This document shows, one piece after another, positions 23,472-36,800 of a stretch of 64,000 bases of DNA (positions are counted from its first letter, which is position 1; every line of letters begins with the position of its first letter). The notes below the pieces were generated by a model, which was given only the letters and a program-made list of their open reading frames with translations, had not been told where the DNA came from and ran no database searches. Origin of the DNA: Pseudoneurospora amorphoporcata (Eukaryota > Ascomycota > Sordariomycetes > Sordariales > Sordariaceae); contig MU859096.1 in the NCBI GenBank assembly GCA_033297205.1, positions 62,001 through 126,000 of the forward strand. Reading direction: 5' to 3'. Both the position numbers and the translations under genes were made by a program.

Positions 23472-26400
23472 CTAAGACTCTTCCTCCTTCTTCTCGCCGT
23501 ATCGCATGCGCTCGTTCCACTTGCGCTTTCCAACGCGGGTCTCGTAGTGCGGCGCAGCCGTCTTGACGTCTTGCATCATGCCTTCGATGGCGGTTCGGGT
23601 CTTGTTGCGGTAGCAGTCCACTGTGTTGCAGTTTGGTGATTATTAGTAACCTTTCAGTAGATGAAATGAAAGAGAACGTAAAAAGGAAAGACTCACAAGC
23701 ACGCTGCAAGAATACCGTCCTTCCGGCAAATACCCTGCTCTGGAGCCAGGCCATGCGATAGCCCAAGTCATTGAGCCGAACCTCCTTTCCGCGGAACGCT
23801 TTCCTCATACGGGGAATGGCAATCTCGCCCTCCTGGCTTTCGCCCATCGGGACCTTGACCATGACTCTGCCGCTCCGCTTGGCACCCCTTGCTGCGCGAC
23901 GGCCCTCCGTATCGGTAGTACCGTCATCCTCCACGTCACTCAAGTCATCGGTAAAGAACTTGCTGCCAGTGGCGCTCGGAGGAGGGCTTTGCATCTCACG
24001 AGGGAAGTAAGAGCGAGGGTAAACGCTGGCGCCCTTGCGGAAACTGTCGGGAATCTCGCGAGTGTCGACGCCGTCAAGAGTGACTCTCACGCGGAGGCGG
24101 CTGTGCCTGTCGCTGTCCTCGACCAGAATGAACTTGCGCTTCTTGGCTTCGGGAATGTCGGGGAAGAGATCCTCGGGCTCATCATCACGGGCGGTGCCGT
24201 GGCCGGGGGTCGTTGTGCGACGAGCGGTGACAGGACCGGCACCGCTGGCATGCGGAGAGCCACTGAGGGTGTCATGGATCGAAGGCATTGCGGACGAACC
24301 GTATGGCGCACCGTTGGGATACGAGCCGTGGTTGGAGAAAACCTGGGCTGGTCTTTCGTCCGAACTACCCTGGGAGGGAGCCTGGTGATGATGGTGGTGA
24401 TGGTGCTGTTGGTCGTCACCATACTCACCATCGCCTAAAAAAAAGCAAACAAATACGAGTTAGCGTGTTGATCCCAGTGTTGGATAGGCCAGACCCGACG
24501 GCATGGACCAGTTAGCCTTGCAACTCGAGAGTGCGATTGAGTGTGATGCTGTTTCAAACTAAAAGCCAGCGCGGCAACGTCAACTCGCAGATCTGTAACA
24601 ACCCCCAGGCAATGCGCGGTAAAGACAAAGTAACAGCAATTTCGGGGCTTTCCAGCCACTCGGGAATGCCCCCCTGTTTCGCAGAGGGCCAAGTAGATGT
24701 GTGGGTGATGATGGTGTTGGTTAAAATGTGACAAGCGATGCTGATGGGTATGCAATTGCAAGTAAAATGCAATGCAAAACGTTTGCCAGAAGCCAGACGA
24801 TTGAACGACGACCGAAAACCAGCAAAACAAACTAAACAACAGCAAACGCGCAACTATCGTAATGTACAGATCTTTCTTTATACCAGAGATCTCCAGTATC
24901 GCCCAAGTGCAGAGCTCGCCAACTTGCGTTGGCGAGCCGGTATATAACAAGTCTGAAAGAGAAAGACAAAAACAGAATATCCCAAGACCCATAGCATGAA
25001 CCAAACAAGGCAGGCGCAGTTTTAAACAATCGGTTTGAAATGAGGTATCACACTGAATCGCAACAACTCGCGCATTAGGCCATCTGGTGAAACATACCGA
25101 CTTCGTCTCCTCCTCCCTGAGCGTTTCCATTATCGTGGGCATGGTGATGGTGCATCGACGTACCCATATTATTAATTCCAGGCTTGTTGATGGCGGCAGC
25201 GCCGCTGGAGCCCATTGCTGCCGGTGTCGAGATGCCAGCAGGGCCAGTGGGACCGGCCATGTGGGCAGGATGGGGGGTTGCTGAACCGGCCTTGTTGCGG
25301 TGGTTCATCTTGGCCATTCGCCGCACGCGGCGGGATCTGAGTCGCGGATCTTGGTTGCTGTTGCGCCAGCTGTCCACCGCCCTTTGAATGAGTCCTCTCT
25401 TGCCTCTGAGGGGCGGGTTCAACTGAGCCAACGCCCAGCCGACTGTGTTGCACTCAGTCTCGTACTGCAGACGGTTGCCGCGGTACTGCTCCTTGGGGCA
25501 GCACGCGCGAGGGTAAACGCAGTTCTCGGTCTTGAACTCGGGAGACAGCTCATCCTGATTGACCGATTCCACATCGCAGCGGATGGTGTATTCCATCTTG
25601 ACCCTGTCGCGAGAGTACTCGAAAGCAATCCACTGAACACCGTTTTGATCCTGTCTAACGACGAGTGGCGTTGTTGCGGGAATCGGGCCGGGAGCAGCGT
25701 TGGGGTTCACGCCAGATGCAGAACCAGTGGGTGTCGTGCCGTTCTGGGGAGTAGTCGACGGGGCGCCGCCAGCGAGCGGTACGGGGGCATTGTTTCTCTG
25801 CATCTGATGGTTCATGCCGTGCTGAGTCTCAATCTTGCCCTGGCGAGGGCTCACCGTTGCCATTCCTGCCTGAGCATTCAGCGTCGCCTGGTGGCTTGTC
25901 TGGTGCTGCGGCGCGGTGTGAGACATCATCATGCTAGGCTGGGAGGCTATCGACTGGTGGGACTGCTGGGCGTGTTGCGCATACGGCGAGGGCGCAGTTT
26001 GCGCCGGCATCGACGAGTACTGCGGGTGCTGAGGAGCGCCATAGTACATGGACTGCTGGTGTAGCTGCGAGGGGGCTTGTCCGTAGATGCTCCTTTGCTG
26101 ATCATGCCCCGAAGGCGATGCGACCGATGCTGGCGAGTTCGACTGAGGGGTATGGTACGAGGTCATGGGAGGGTAGGGAGGCCTTATCGACGTAGCCATC
26201 ATGTCTCCGGTGTCTGCGCGATCGCGTAAGCATCGTGAAAGTGAGAAGGAGGGGGAGCCAGGGTCAGGACGGCGAAGAAACTTACCTGCGGATGTATATC
26301 CGCTTGTCGCGCCAGGGGTGCTGTAGGGACTGGGATGCGGGTAGTAAGGCAGATGATCCTGAGTGTTGTTGGCCTGAGGCGGCTGCTGATAGACAGAGTG

Positions 26401-26559
26401 GCCCGAAGAATAGGCGCTCTGGTGTTGAGGCGGTTGCTGAGGTGCCTGGTTGTGATGCTGCTGGTGCACAATGCTCGAGGGTCTCGAGTGTTGTAGATGG
26501 GGAGGAACAGGACCCTGCTGTTGGTGATGGGGGTGATGCTGCATAGAGGAGACAACCAT
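23472..26559 (-). CDS. medA: Gln-rich developmental regulator, MedA / Acon-3 type
   Basis: Putative nuclear regulator. In Aspergillus (MedA) and Neurospora (Acon-3) proteins of this kind control conidiophore development, and plant-pathogen orthologues affect sporulation and virulence. Exons are 26559-26286, 26213-25098, 24434-23697 and 23620-23472, total 758 residues. Residues 1-285 are Gln/His/Pro/Ser-rich. Conserved block one at about 286-400 includes WIAFEYSRDRV, TIRCDVESVNQDELSPEF, ENCVYPRACCPKEQY and RAVDSWRNSNQDPRLRSRR. Block two at about 561-758 includes KKRKFILVED, RVRVTLDGVDTREIPDS, SVYPRSYFP and LNDLGYRMAWLQSRVF. The second intron is 663 nt, very long for this genome. Retaining it ends the protein after seven more residues and removes block two. 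Intron 1 (72 nt) keeps the frame if retained. The assignment to MedA is from recalled family features and would need a homology search. Confidence 0.72.
24914..24937 (-). other. Perfect hairpin inside the 663-nt intron of the MedA-type gene
   Basis: A 10-bp inverted repeat, GCTCGCCAAC and GTTGGCGAGC, is separated by the 4-base loop TTGC. It lies about 160-185 nt downstream of the 5' splice site on the transcribed strand, so it would form a stable stem in the pre-mRNA. Confidence 0.8.
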
Positions 26560-29500
26560 TAGATTTCAGAATACAAGGTCATATGTTGAAAAAAAAAAGA
26601 CAACCATGTGTTCTGGAGCAGGGAGAACGCGTCTCGGGATATTTTTTTTCTTTGCGAGGACCAGAAGAAAGCTGCAAGGACTGGGGATGTTGGTGTTTTT
26701 CAGGGGCCCCGTCAGAAAAAAGCGACGACGAGGATCAACGGGTGAGGCGGGCTAGCCTCGGGAATTTGGTGTGGGATTTGTAGTAGGACAAGGCCCTCCT
26801 TCCATACGGCATCCGAACCGAACGCTTTCTGGCTGAAGGGGGGGGACTGGGACTGACGGGGACTGTCTGGGACCGTCTCTGCGACCGTGACGGGGGGCCT
26901 CTGGCTGGCACCGCAACTGGCAGCGAACTTGCAGCCCACAGCTCCCAGGATCAACGCGACCACGAGTGGAGCGACGAGGTATCGGAATCAACACCCGAAG
27001 TTTCGAGATTCCCACTGTGTTTCTCTCAGTAGCAGCGTCGTATTGCGCACACCCAGGAACACTACCCCGGGCTGACCGACGGACAGGAGTGCAGAAGCCA
27101 AAGTAAACACTAACCCAAACTGTTGTGACGGAGGTCGCAAAAAGGAAAGATGAGCGTGTTTGTCCACTGGATCAGGCAAGGGTGCGCCAAATGGTTTTGT
27201 TCGGCGAACTCACACCGCTGCCTGGTGATGTGAGGGGGAAATTGCGAAAAATGCTCGCGACTGTGGGGATCCAGGATGAGGGATCAGAATCGATGTTGAG
27301 GAAAAGGCAGGTAGGTGGGCCACGGCCGAAGGTGAAGGCCGGAGCGAAAGGAATGGACGAGTGAAGATTGCGGGAAATTGATGGACGGACACTGTCTAAT
27401 TTTGCGCTTGTAAAAAAAAAAAAATAGTGCAGACGGTGGGTGGGTGCATTGCAGACGCACTTGTAACTGACAGATGTACCGTAGCGTTTCGTCCGTTTCG
27501 TACCGATGGCGTCTAAGGTACAGCACTGTGTGCATAGCAGCTCTTGTTTTCTGCCCGTTCACTCTGCGCCGCTTGGGCTTCACTGCTCGCGCCTGGCATA
27601 GACACACGGTCAAAGTGTAAAAGCTATTGGAAACCTTCCCATTTCGGTGATTCTTCAGCGTACTACGCCGTTGACGGTCCAGAACGAGACACAAGAGGCC
27701 GTCCGGTGAGGTGAAAAAGACATCGGCAAGGTGTGTATGGATCATGGATGCGGTAGGACAACGCATGGTCTGAAAACGTGAACAAGGGGCGAGTGCTTTT
27801 TAAATGAAGTGACCAATGACGGCGAGGATCCAAAAGACTGTAGAGGCTGAGTAGCACCCAACAAAGTATCGGTGACCGGAGCTAGCCACTGCCACTGGAG
27901 GCAAACCCCTAGCGGCGCTCTGGCAGAACCGACTTTGATGGCTTTCGATGGATGCGACTCGGCTCTTTTGGCTTTGTGGTGAAGGAATCTGGTGGCTTTG
28001 GCTCTCTCTCACTGGAGTTCCTCACTGGAGGTGTCTTTGGCGTGTCTCTCGACGTTGCTTCCATCGTTTTTCGGTTGCATGGGCAAGGATGGGCGGTGTG
28101 CATGCGGGTCCCGTATCCCACGCGCGGATCCCTGCCCCGACTGACCATTTGGAGAATCCATGCACCTCTCGATTCTCCCCAGTCACCCTCAAGAGGGGCC
28201 TTGTCCTGATGAATCGGCCTGGATGGCTTCGAGAACATTGGAAAGCCACTAGCCACAAAGGAACGGAAATGGTGTCGCCCTGGACCGAAAGCCCATTCTT
28301 GGCCGCGAAGCACCAATGTGAACCAAATTCTCGACACCGGCCGCTTCACCTGCTTTACCGCCGTACAGCATACAGACCACGCTTGCGCTTGCAGCCGTAT
28401 GCGGGAAAAAAAAAGACTCTGAATTTCCACCATGTGCGGCAGATACTGACAGTTGACTCGGGTGCACGAGTCGCAACTCTGGCTGCTGGTGCCATTGTGA
28501 TCCATCGCGCTCAGTCGGTCGCCGTTAACCATCACGCCCTTGTCAGATTTTTCGGTGGGACCTCTCTAGGATGAAAAAAAAACGGATGAAAAGACCCGAC
28601 GTCGCGCGTCGACTTGTCAACGGTTGGCTAGCCCGCTCCCCTCCGGCCCCACCTCTGTAGAGGCTTTAGTGTGAAGGTTAGAGCGCCGGGACCACTCGGC
28701 CGTGTATCGCCTCTAAGGCTCCACCATCAAATGACTCTGAACAGACTCGATTACGGCCAAGCGCTGCCACTCGTGACACGCTCGACATGGCGAGACCGTC
28801 GCACGAGGCTTCTCGAGACGTGTGAGAACTTACTAATACGTAGGCGTTTGAGATGAACGCGATGGCACAGCTTGCGTCTCGGGAAGCGGATCGCTGGACC
28901 TCCTTTTCCCTCAACTTGTAGGATTGTAAATTGACCACGTGCCCCAGCAAAAAAACAATTGATGATAAGGCGGCCGCCATGTCGCCAGAGAGTGAATGAC
29001 ACTGGGGTGTGGGCGGCCAGTGTGCGCTGGAGATTCCCAGCCACCAACACCGCCGGTAGGTATGGAGGAAGCAACTGAAGACTTCCAGTCAGACTGCGAT
29101 ACGTACTGCGTTTGCGACTCTGCACTGGCCGGTACCCCCGCCGAGAAGGCTACTCTCTGGGGTTCTAGGTACCACTCAGCAAGCAGCGAATCCGCTGTGG
29201 GCACCGGGCAAATGCGCATGGTGCAAAATCGCATGCGTTGCTTGCGGGCAAGGTGCAGATAGGCGGATAAGCCGACAAGAATCAGCAAAATGGTCGCGAA
29301 TTGTCCAAGGACATTTGCGCTATTCTGCAGTTCTCCGACAGCGTCCAGCTCGGCCTCTATGCTTTGCGTACTGCTTCCACCATCGGCTCAGGACCTCCTG
29401 CGGTGACTCGCTGGCTTGTGTACCACCGCCGCACTCGTCCAAACCACTCCCGTCAGGCCAACCCGGCAGAGCACGCTTCGTGATGGAAAGTTATGGGAGT

Positions 29501-32500
29501 GCAAAAGGCTAAACGTGAGACCCGAGCCAGGCCAGAGATGCACGGGGTTGATGATAGCGCACTGCGCAACCGGCATCGACGCACAGCCCTTGTCGCATAC
29601 TTCCCGACGCCCTGGTGGTGAAACAGGTCACCCCCTGCAATTCCCAGAAGCCCTGCCCAGCAGTCGATGGCACCCGCACCTAGCAGGCTTTCGACAGGCA
29701 CCCGATTTTTCTGGAACATTTGTGATCCTGGGATACTTGACTTGGGCCAGGACCCCTGTCCAAATGCGGCAACTTTGCAACGGTGTAGGTAACAAGGAAT
29801 AAAACAATAAGGGGTGTGTTGAAGTTCAAACGTTGATGTTTCGATGTCGACGTCTTATCACGACGATGGCGGTCCTTGCGCACATATCTAACATCATGAT
29901 ACCGGGAGTGCAGCGCGAAGCCCCTGCCACGGGCACGTCGGGGTGCAAAGTCTACCGCAAAACGGCGTCACTTGACGCCTGACACTGATCGTGAAATACG
30001 GCATCTTCCCAGGCGCGCCACGTTTTACGAGATCTGGTGGATAGTGCAATGTTTTGTGACGGAAAATGTGTAAAGACGAAGCAAAGTGTGACTTACCGAA
30101 TCGTGGCCGGGCTCTTCCTTATACTGGCCCGGGGCTTGACGATGCGCCATTGACAATCCCATGACTAGCGATTTACCCTTTGCGCAAAGCACAACGGTAA
30201 ATGCGTCTAGAAAAGGGAACAGTTAGCAAGAGGACAAAACCAAAACAAATGGTCCTACCCGTCGTCGGAAGCCATCCTGGGCGCCGTGCTCTCTGTTGAC
30301 AGACGGATATCCTTGCCAACGGATGTGTAAAGGCGGGAACATTGAGCGACCGGCCTGGTGACAGCTGGACCGCGTGTGGTGGTGGATTTCTTGAGTACTC
30401 ACAACGCTTTGTCTTGCCTTAGGCAGCTGAAGGGATCCTCTGATAGTAGATGCGGGAGGACGCGACGGCGAACGGATACCTCAAGGTTATGTAGGGGCAG
30501 CCTGGGCAGTTTTCTGATTGTTTCTTTGCCGTGGACCTTGGCACAGCGGGTTGCACGGATGGTAATACTTGTTGACAAGGAGACAGGAGACGGCTCTTAC
30601 ACTTTGGCGTGAAGATTAGCAAAGCTGGGGAAAGAAAGACATTAGCAAACAGTCTGTTGTGAATGCGCTTTGAGGAGCGGGTTTCTCGACTATTAAAAAT
30701 AGTAATGAAGTGGCAGCGGCATTGGACATTAGACCGAAATTTCCAAGCTCAATGCAATGTCCATGGGCGGCACTAGGCTGGAACGTTGCCGAGATTGAAA
30801 CGGCTTTGCCTTGGATTGCGCAGCCCCTGCAAGAAAACGGTACGGCAATCTGGGGACCACCGCAAAGCCGGTGTAGAAGCGCGGAGGGAAAAACATAAAA
30901 AAAAAAAAAAAAGGGGGCACACACACACACATACCAATGACGCAAGTCTCGAGTTGGCGGCTCTGTGTCGAAAATGGGCGCTCAAAGTAAATGCTCTGTG
31001 GCCACAGAGGTCAGTGTCTGTTTTGCTTCGAATTGGTTGAAAGCTGCCCTCGATTCGTGCTTCGGTGCTTCGACCTGAGGAACCAATTCAGGGGCAATCT
31101 GCCAGGGCCAGTGGTGGACAGCCCCTGCTGCAGCCACGTGCGAGGGCAGAAGGGTTATCATGCAGGTGGACGCTGGCTTTGTTACATACAGGTACCTTGT
31201 ACCATACCTTTCAACGAAATTTTGGGGGTAGCCGGGGTGTGTACTCGGCTGTGACGCGCTGCACACGCTTATGTTAGCATCTGCAAATACGTCACCTTTC
31301 GATGTCAACGCCCGGAAATGCTTGATATTGGATTGTGATGATCAGAACCGTGTCGGCTCCTTGGCCGAGTATCAGATGATTTGGGGCCGCTGTGGGTTTG
31401 AATTACCTGCGCAAAATTGGAGCGTGGGTGGAATCTTTAAGCCAGAACATAGGTAGTGTCAGCGAAATTTAGCTGTGTCCTTGGCTTTCAAGATGCAGTC
31501 ATGCATTGTTCGAAAATGAAGTCTTTGGGCCGGAGCAAATGAAGAGATCGCCCGTGGATTCATGGGGAACCATAGGTTTATGTGCAGGTTTAAAGGTACA
31601 GGTGTCAATAGCTAGTAGCTTGTACCAGCATGTACCTGGATGGATGATGAAAAGAACGACATACCAGTTCTCAGGTGGAAGTCCTGGACAAAAAAGCGGA
31701 TGATGTGGTGTAACTCTTTCCGGAAGAGGCCGCCTCAAAGGGATTTTGTGGTATAGAGCGAAGTGATGGGGCCAATTCCGAGCGAACGTGATCAAGCGAT
31801 AATTTGTAGAGCTGATATTGTTGTATGAATGATTGTTTGTGGCCGACTCTGTAAACCTGTCACTACGGGTTACCGTCGAAAACAAGTTCGGATGGAGGCC
31901 GTTCGTGGGCGGAGCAAGGATGATCGCAGAGGCGCAGGGCTGGTAGCTCTGTAAGTTACACGGCAGTTAGAAATCAGTATGCTGAACAAGACGTGTTTAT
32001 AGACACCGCCAGGGTTCCGGAGGCCCAAAGCGATGCTCTAATCCATTAAATGACATCAAATACATGCCCATACGGATGAGCAAAGCATGGGGATGGGATT
32101 TATCGCGATGTACGCAAGCTGGGTACCTGGTGTTGGGGCTTCCGGGCTATCGACGGGGTACTTGTAGGTTGCGGAACGGCATGGCAGGTGGGCCGGGATT
32201 AGGGTTGGGGACAAGCATCATGCCGCCGAGCCTGGAGAGACGCCACGGGAATGGCGTCTAAAAGCACAGCCAGGTTCCAGGTCGTGTCTGGACGACGAGT
32301 GAAGACGGGAGTGCGCAATTGGAGCGTGGGGATGGTGGGATAGTGTAAGACGCGCCCGGGCGCATATAGAGTTTGGGTAGGAAACAACAGTGGCAGGCGG
32401 AACACAGAAAGAGGCACAACAGCCGGGATATGCCATCGCAACGCAACTTTGTCGCAACTGACATCACGTACCTGGAGAAATACCTGAAAGTGCTAAATTG

Positions 32501-32903
32501 AAGCCAGGAAGACGGGCGTTGTTGGTTGGGGGTGGAAGCACAACGCTGGCTACCTAAGTTTCTCCTTTTACTTTGCCTAGTGGTGAGTCGGCAGTCTCGA
32601 AGATTGGGAAGTTGTTTGAAGAAGGCGGAGGGGCCGAGAGGGATGGTTCGATAGAATAGATGCGCGCTTGGCCACGATGGTCCTGGAGGTAGATGTGACT
32701 CTTGTTTCTAGCTCTGCAACTTAAATTCGGTGTAAGGAAGAATACCCGACGTCTGCGGCAAAAGTTGAAGCTTGAGGTACGCGTCGAGATGAGATCGAGG
32801 AAGAAAAAAACTGGCTTCTTCAAATACTGTATCCCCGGCCGGTCCCAATTGCGCCAATAATCCAAATTTGCAAGGGGCACCTGCACCTGCAGCCTAGCCG
32901 CTC

Positions 32904-32936
32904 CTTCCCACAGGGGTTGTCCCCTCTGTGGGGAAG
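32904..32936. repeat. Imperfect inverted repeat (hairpin)
   Basis: CTTCCCACAGGGG and CCCCTCTGTGGGGAAG flank a TTGT loop. The arms pair over 13 bases with two single-base bulges and one further unpaired base. No coding or terminator context is evident. Confidence 0.7.
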
Positions 32937-33771
32937 TAAAGACATGCTGCTAGACGCGAACACGTGAATTGGAATGACATTCGATCTCCTCAGAAGCCTT
33001 TCATCACTTCAAGTTCTTCTGTGCTTGGCTTGACAGCTACTCGGTTCGAGACCGAATGTCGTTCGACGACCGGAGTAGTGTACACACAGATACGCTCATG
33101 TTTGGATGAGGGCAACGAGCCCGTACGTCAGGCAGATTGCTCCGAGAAACCACGCGATGCTATATGTCCGCCTGAGATGGGTAAAGGCTCAAACAACCGA
33201 TAGGACGGGAGGTGCGTAGTCTGAGTGACACTCGCCGAGATCAAAATTATCCTAGTAGAAGCGTCCTAGGTTTGTGTAGCGTATTTGACACGAGAGCACG
33301 GGTGAAAAGAGGTACAAAGTTCGTCGTGATCGTCAGACAAAGATGAGCAGCGGCTGACTGTCCTCGGCGGCAACAGAGCAACACAAAACGCGGAATACAA
33401 ACAGCTTGCCATTGAATGTGTTGGGGATAAGCTCTCGAAAGCACGCGCGTGCAATGGGATGCTGTCACTAACAGCTGGAGCGGACCACTGATATGCGAAC
33501 AGACCCTCTGCGATGTTATGTCGTAACAGAACAGTTATAACTTTGCAGTTTCCGCTTCCATCCAAGTCACACCTATCCACGGCAACTCAGGTGTAGGTGC
33601 AAGAGCAGGGCAAATGCTGACAAGGACGAATTATACAGCGACAATGTGGAAGTCGTGCCTGGCCGTAACCATAGCCGGTATTTTCCAACATCGCGTAATC
33701 TTGTAGATGGCGCTTGAAGTTCGGATAGGCTTTTGGGGACATTCCCAAGTAACAGGCTGCAAAGACACAGT

Positions 33772-33804
33772 CCAGGGCAAGGCCAGGGCAAGGCCAGGGC
33801 AAGG
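33772..33804 (+). repeat. 11-bp tandem repeat, three units
   Basis: Three head-to-tail units of CCAGGGCAAGG lie in non-coding DNA. Confidence 0.85.
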
Positions 33805-36800
33805 ATACACCTGTTCGCGACCGTTGAGCGGCTTACACTAGGCTTGGGGGGAAGACAACCGTAGACAGCCAGTGGAGGAACACCAGCCGGCGCAGGGACC
33901 CTGGGCTGCCTGGTACAGCAACCCTAGAGGTACGATGGAAGCTTCTGAAGCTTCTTCGAAGCTTGGGGTAGACAAGCCCCGAGACGGTGCTTGTCAGGGA
34001 ATTGTTGCGGCATGGTGGATGTTGGCTGGCTCGCAAGGAACACCCCCATGTACTGGACCATGCAATCCGAGCAATCCGGCACTCTTTACCCTGGTCCTGG
34101 GGACGTTTGGAAAGGGTGTGATGGAAGAAAGGGGTGAAGAGGAACAAATTACATTAAGAGACGTGCCGGCAGCCTGCCAGGCACACCAGCAGGGTGGTTG
34201 GACAGTCAACTGGGATTGAGCATGGTTCCAAAGGCAGCCAAAGCAAGGGGAAGAAGTGATAGGGCAACCATTGAAGCGAACGCATGGAGACGACATGGAG
34301 AGTACCCATGAAAGGCATCCATGGACGCCAGCGTGGGACTCTGGGGATAGAGGATGGATGATGGGGAATGGGAAAGGCGTGTTGGGCATCCCAGCTTCCC
34401 CCGTGAGCCCTGCTCTGGCATCTCTGTCTGGAACAAAAAGAGGAATGCCAAGGCTAACAATAAAAAGGCCGAGGAAACTCGAAATGATTCGATTCGTGTT
34501 TCTGGATTGTTCACGTGTTTGAAATAATATCTCCCACGAATCAATCGGATGATATTTCGAAGGAAAGGCTTGGTTGGCCAGAGTTGACGAAGAGGAAAGT
34601 TTACTCCTAATCCGACCGTAAACCAGGGTTGTATCTTTCAGTAGCGTTTTTGATACCGTATGAGGACATACCATGTTCTGTACGTTGTCCGTTTTTGGCT
34701 GCCACTTGAGGTCCGATAGTCTGCTGGCGGAGGAGGAATTAGCTTCCACTTTGGAATCATGTTAACACCCCATTCCCCCATCTAGGCCTTCTGGTGGTAA
34801 TGGCGGTCAAGGACATACATGTTGCTCACCTGTTGTCCTATCGCTTGGCTTGGTTTGCATAAGACGGATGACCCGTCGTTCGACTGCTATTTGTCGCCAG
34901 CGTTACGGAAGGACTCTGGACTTTGTGGTTTTGCTATGCCACACGGAGTAGTTTCTTGGTGTCTTTAGTGGTCGTTCGGATGCAACGTGATGCGTCCTTG
35001 GTGCCGGGGCTGGTAGCGACGCATCCGTCACCGCTCATACTCGGCAAGCAAGTTCCAGTTGAGAGGTCTCGGTTCAATTTCCCACTTTATGAATCGCTAT
35101 CGTACGTACGTATCTCTTCCGTATGTAGGCACGCAGTCGTCTTTGGGCCAATTGGTGACCAAGCACCCAGTACCCGACGCCGTACGTGATGGATTCGTCA
35201 TCGAGTCGACGAGACCAGACCAATTGGCTGGTACATTCCTATACGATCACATGCTCTGCCATCGGAGTATTGCACAGGCTGGCATTGCACGACTCACCAA
35301 GGTCCGAAAGGGTACGAGAATGAGCGTGGTGTACACCTTTACGTTACCGGTCCCGGCGTCGTCGGCAAAGAGTCGAGTTAGAAGGCTGGGAGGGAAATTG
35401 TGGAAGTTTGGTCAGAAGGGAGACAGACACTGGTAAAGAAGTGAAGGTGTACCTGCATCCATACAGCGTATAGTTACGGTAAAATACGTGCCCTGATAAA
35501 TTTTGTTCCGTTACGCTGAATCTGTTAGCTATTCAATTAGTACCGTTTTCCACCATCCCCACTGCACTAATGGGATTCGGTTGCTCGCTCTTGTTCTCTT
35601 CTGCACCCACCTCGAAACCGAAAGCAATGAAACCGTTCTCAATAGCGTCACTGCGACGCGACGATGATCCTTCCTCTCTTGCTTTTCCCTCAATCAGGCC
35701 AAGGCAGTCTCCGGTGCTCATTTCCCCAATCTGGCGGAACGCTTCTGTTCGCACAAACACTTGGGGCACACAAGCACAACAAACCTCGCTCATCACGCTA
35801 GACCCCCCTCGACTATTGCACCCTCGCACGCCGACCACCCTAACCGAGACCCCCACCGCCCAATTTGCCGTCACCACTCATCACTCGAGATTCGATCCTC
35901 GTCTTCGACCCACTCAACTTGATGGTTGTGTCGCTACAGTACATGTGCTCAGTGACGGTAACTCGGCGTCCATATTCCGTATTCATCGGTACTCCTCTGC
36001 GCTGTTGCATGTACGATGCAGTCGCCAGGGACCCAGCGGCCGGTCTGTAATCCAGAACAATAAGCGTCAGAACGAGAGGCAAGAAGACGGCAGCAGCACA
36101 ACTCACTTTCTTTCTTGCGCAGACCTTACCCGGCTAGGACGGCCTTGGAAGGGCTGAGAGCTGTCATTTCTCTGTCGCCTCAGGAAGCGGATAAGTCGCA
36201 AGGTGATAGATCCCCTTTGGGTGCGGAATAGTCCCATCACTGCGTCTACCGGTAATCGCTACACTCGGTGCCAGGTAAGCTGACATCATTCCGGCTTGTT
36301 GGGCAGGTCCCCCGAAATGAATGGCGACACAGTGGTGCCCCCTAAAGATGCTCTTCGAGGTACTCTACTCTGCGGAAGGACCAGGGCTCCGCGTGTGGTT
36401 CCACGAGCTGTTGGTCTTGAACATCTACAAGGCGTCTCATGGGACATTTCAATGCCTTCTGCCGCCGATATACAGACTGCTTTCTGCTACGGTACCTAGA
36501 TGTTTTCTTGCATGGCAGACGGATATCGCTAGATCCCGCAACAGTTCCATGTCCTTGAAGGGCTTGACCCCAGCCCAGCCAGTCCAGCCAGTCCAGCCGA
36601 CCCAGGTAGACCACGCAAGGACCCAGGGCCCAGTTAGCCTTCCCGCCATCCTTGCTGCAATATCCCTTGTTTCCCTCCGAGAGCTTACTGCCTCAGGGGT
36701 TTTTAAAAACTTGATGGGGCGGCTCTCAGTGGACAACTATCCAAAGAATCGTCGAATGGCGGCTTGTAGGGTAACGGTACCCGAGAGCCTGGTCTCGAGA

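Noticed and set aside
25300..26064. 254-codon plus-strand open frame
   Set aside because: Antisense to exon 2 of the MedA-type gene.
31990..32055. Minus-strand sequence resembling a tRNA D-arm (AATGGATTAGAGCATC) followed by GCTTTGGG
   Set aside because: No T-arm, no acceptor stem pairing and no complete cloverleaf; at best a remnant.
33036..33060. GGTTCGAGACC matching a tRNA B box
   Set aside because: No A box at suitable distance and no acceptor stem; it is part of a short palindrome.
33994..34749. 251-codon minus-strand frame in the desert
   Set aside because: Low-complexity, no conserved motif, and an overlapping plus-strand frame of similar quality exists.
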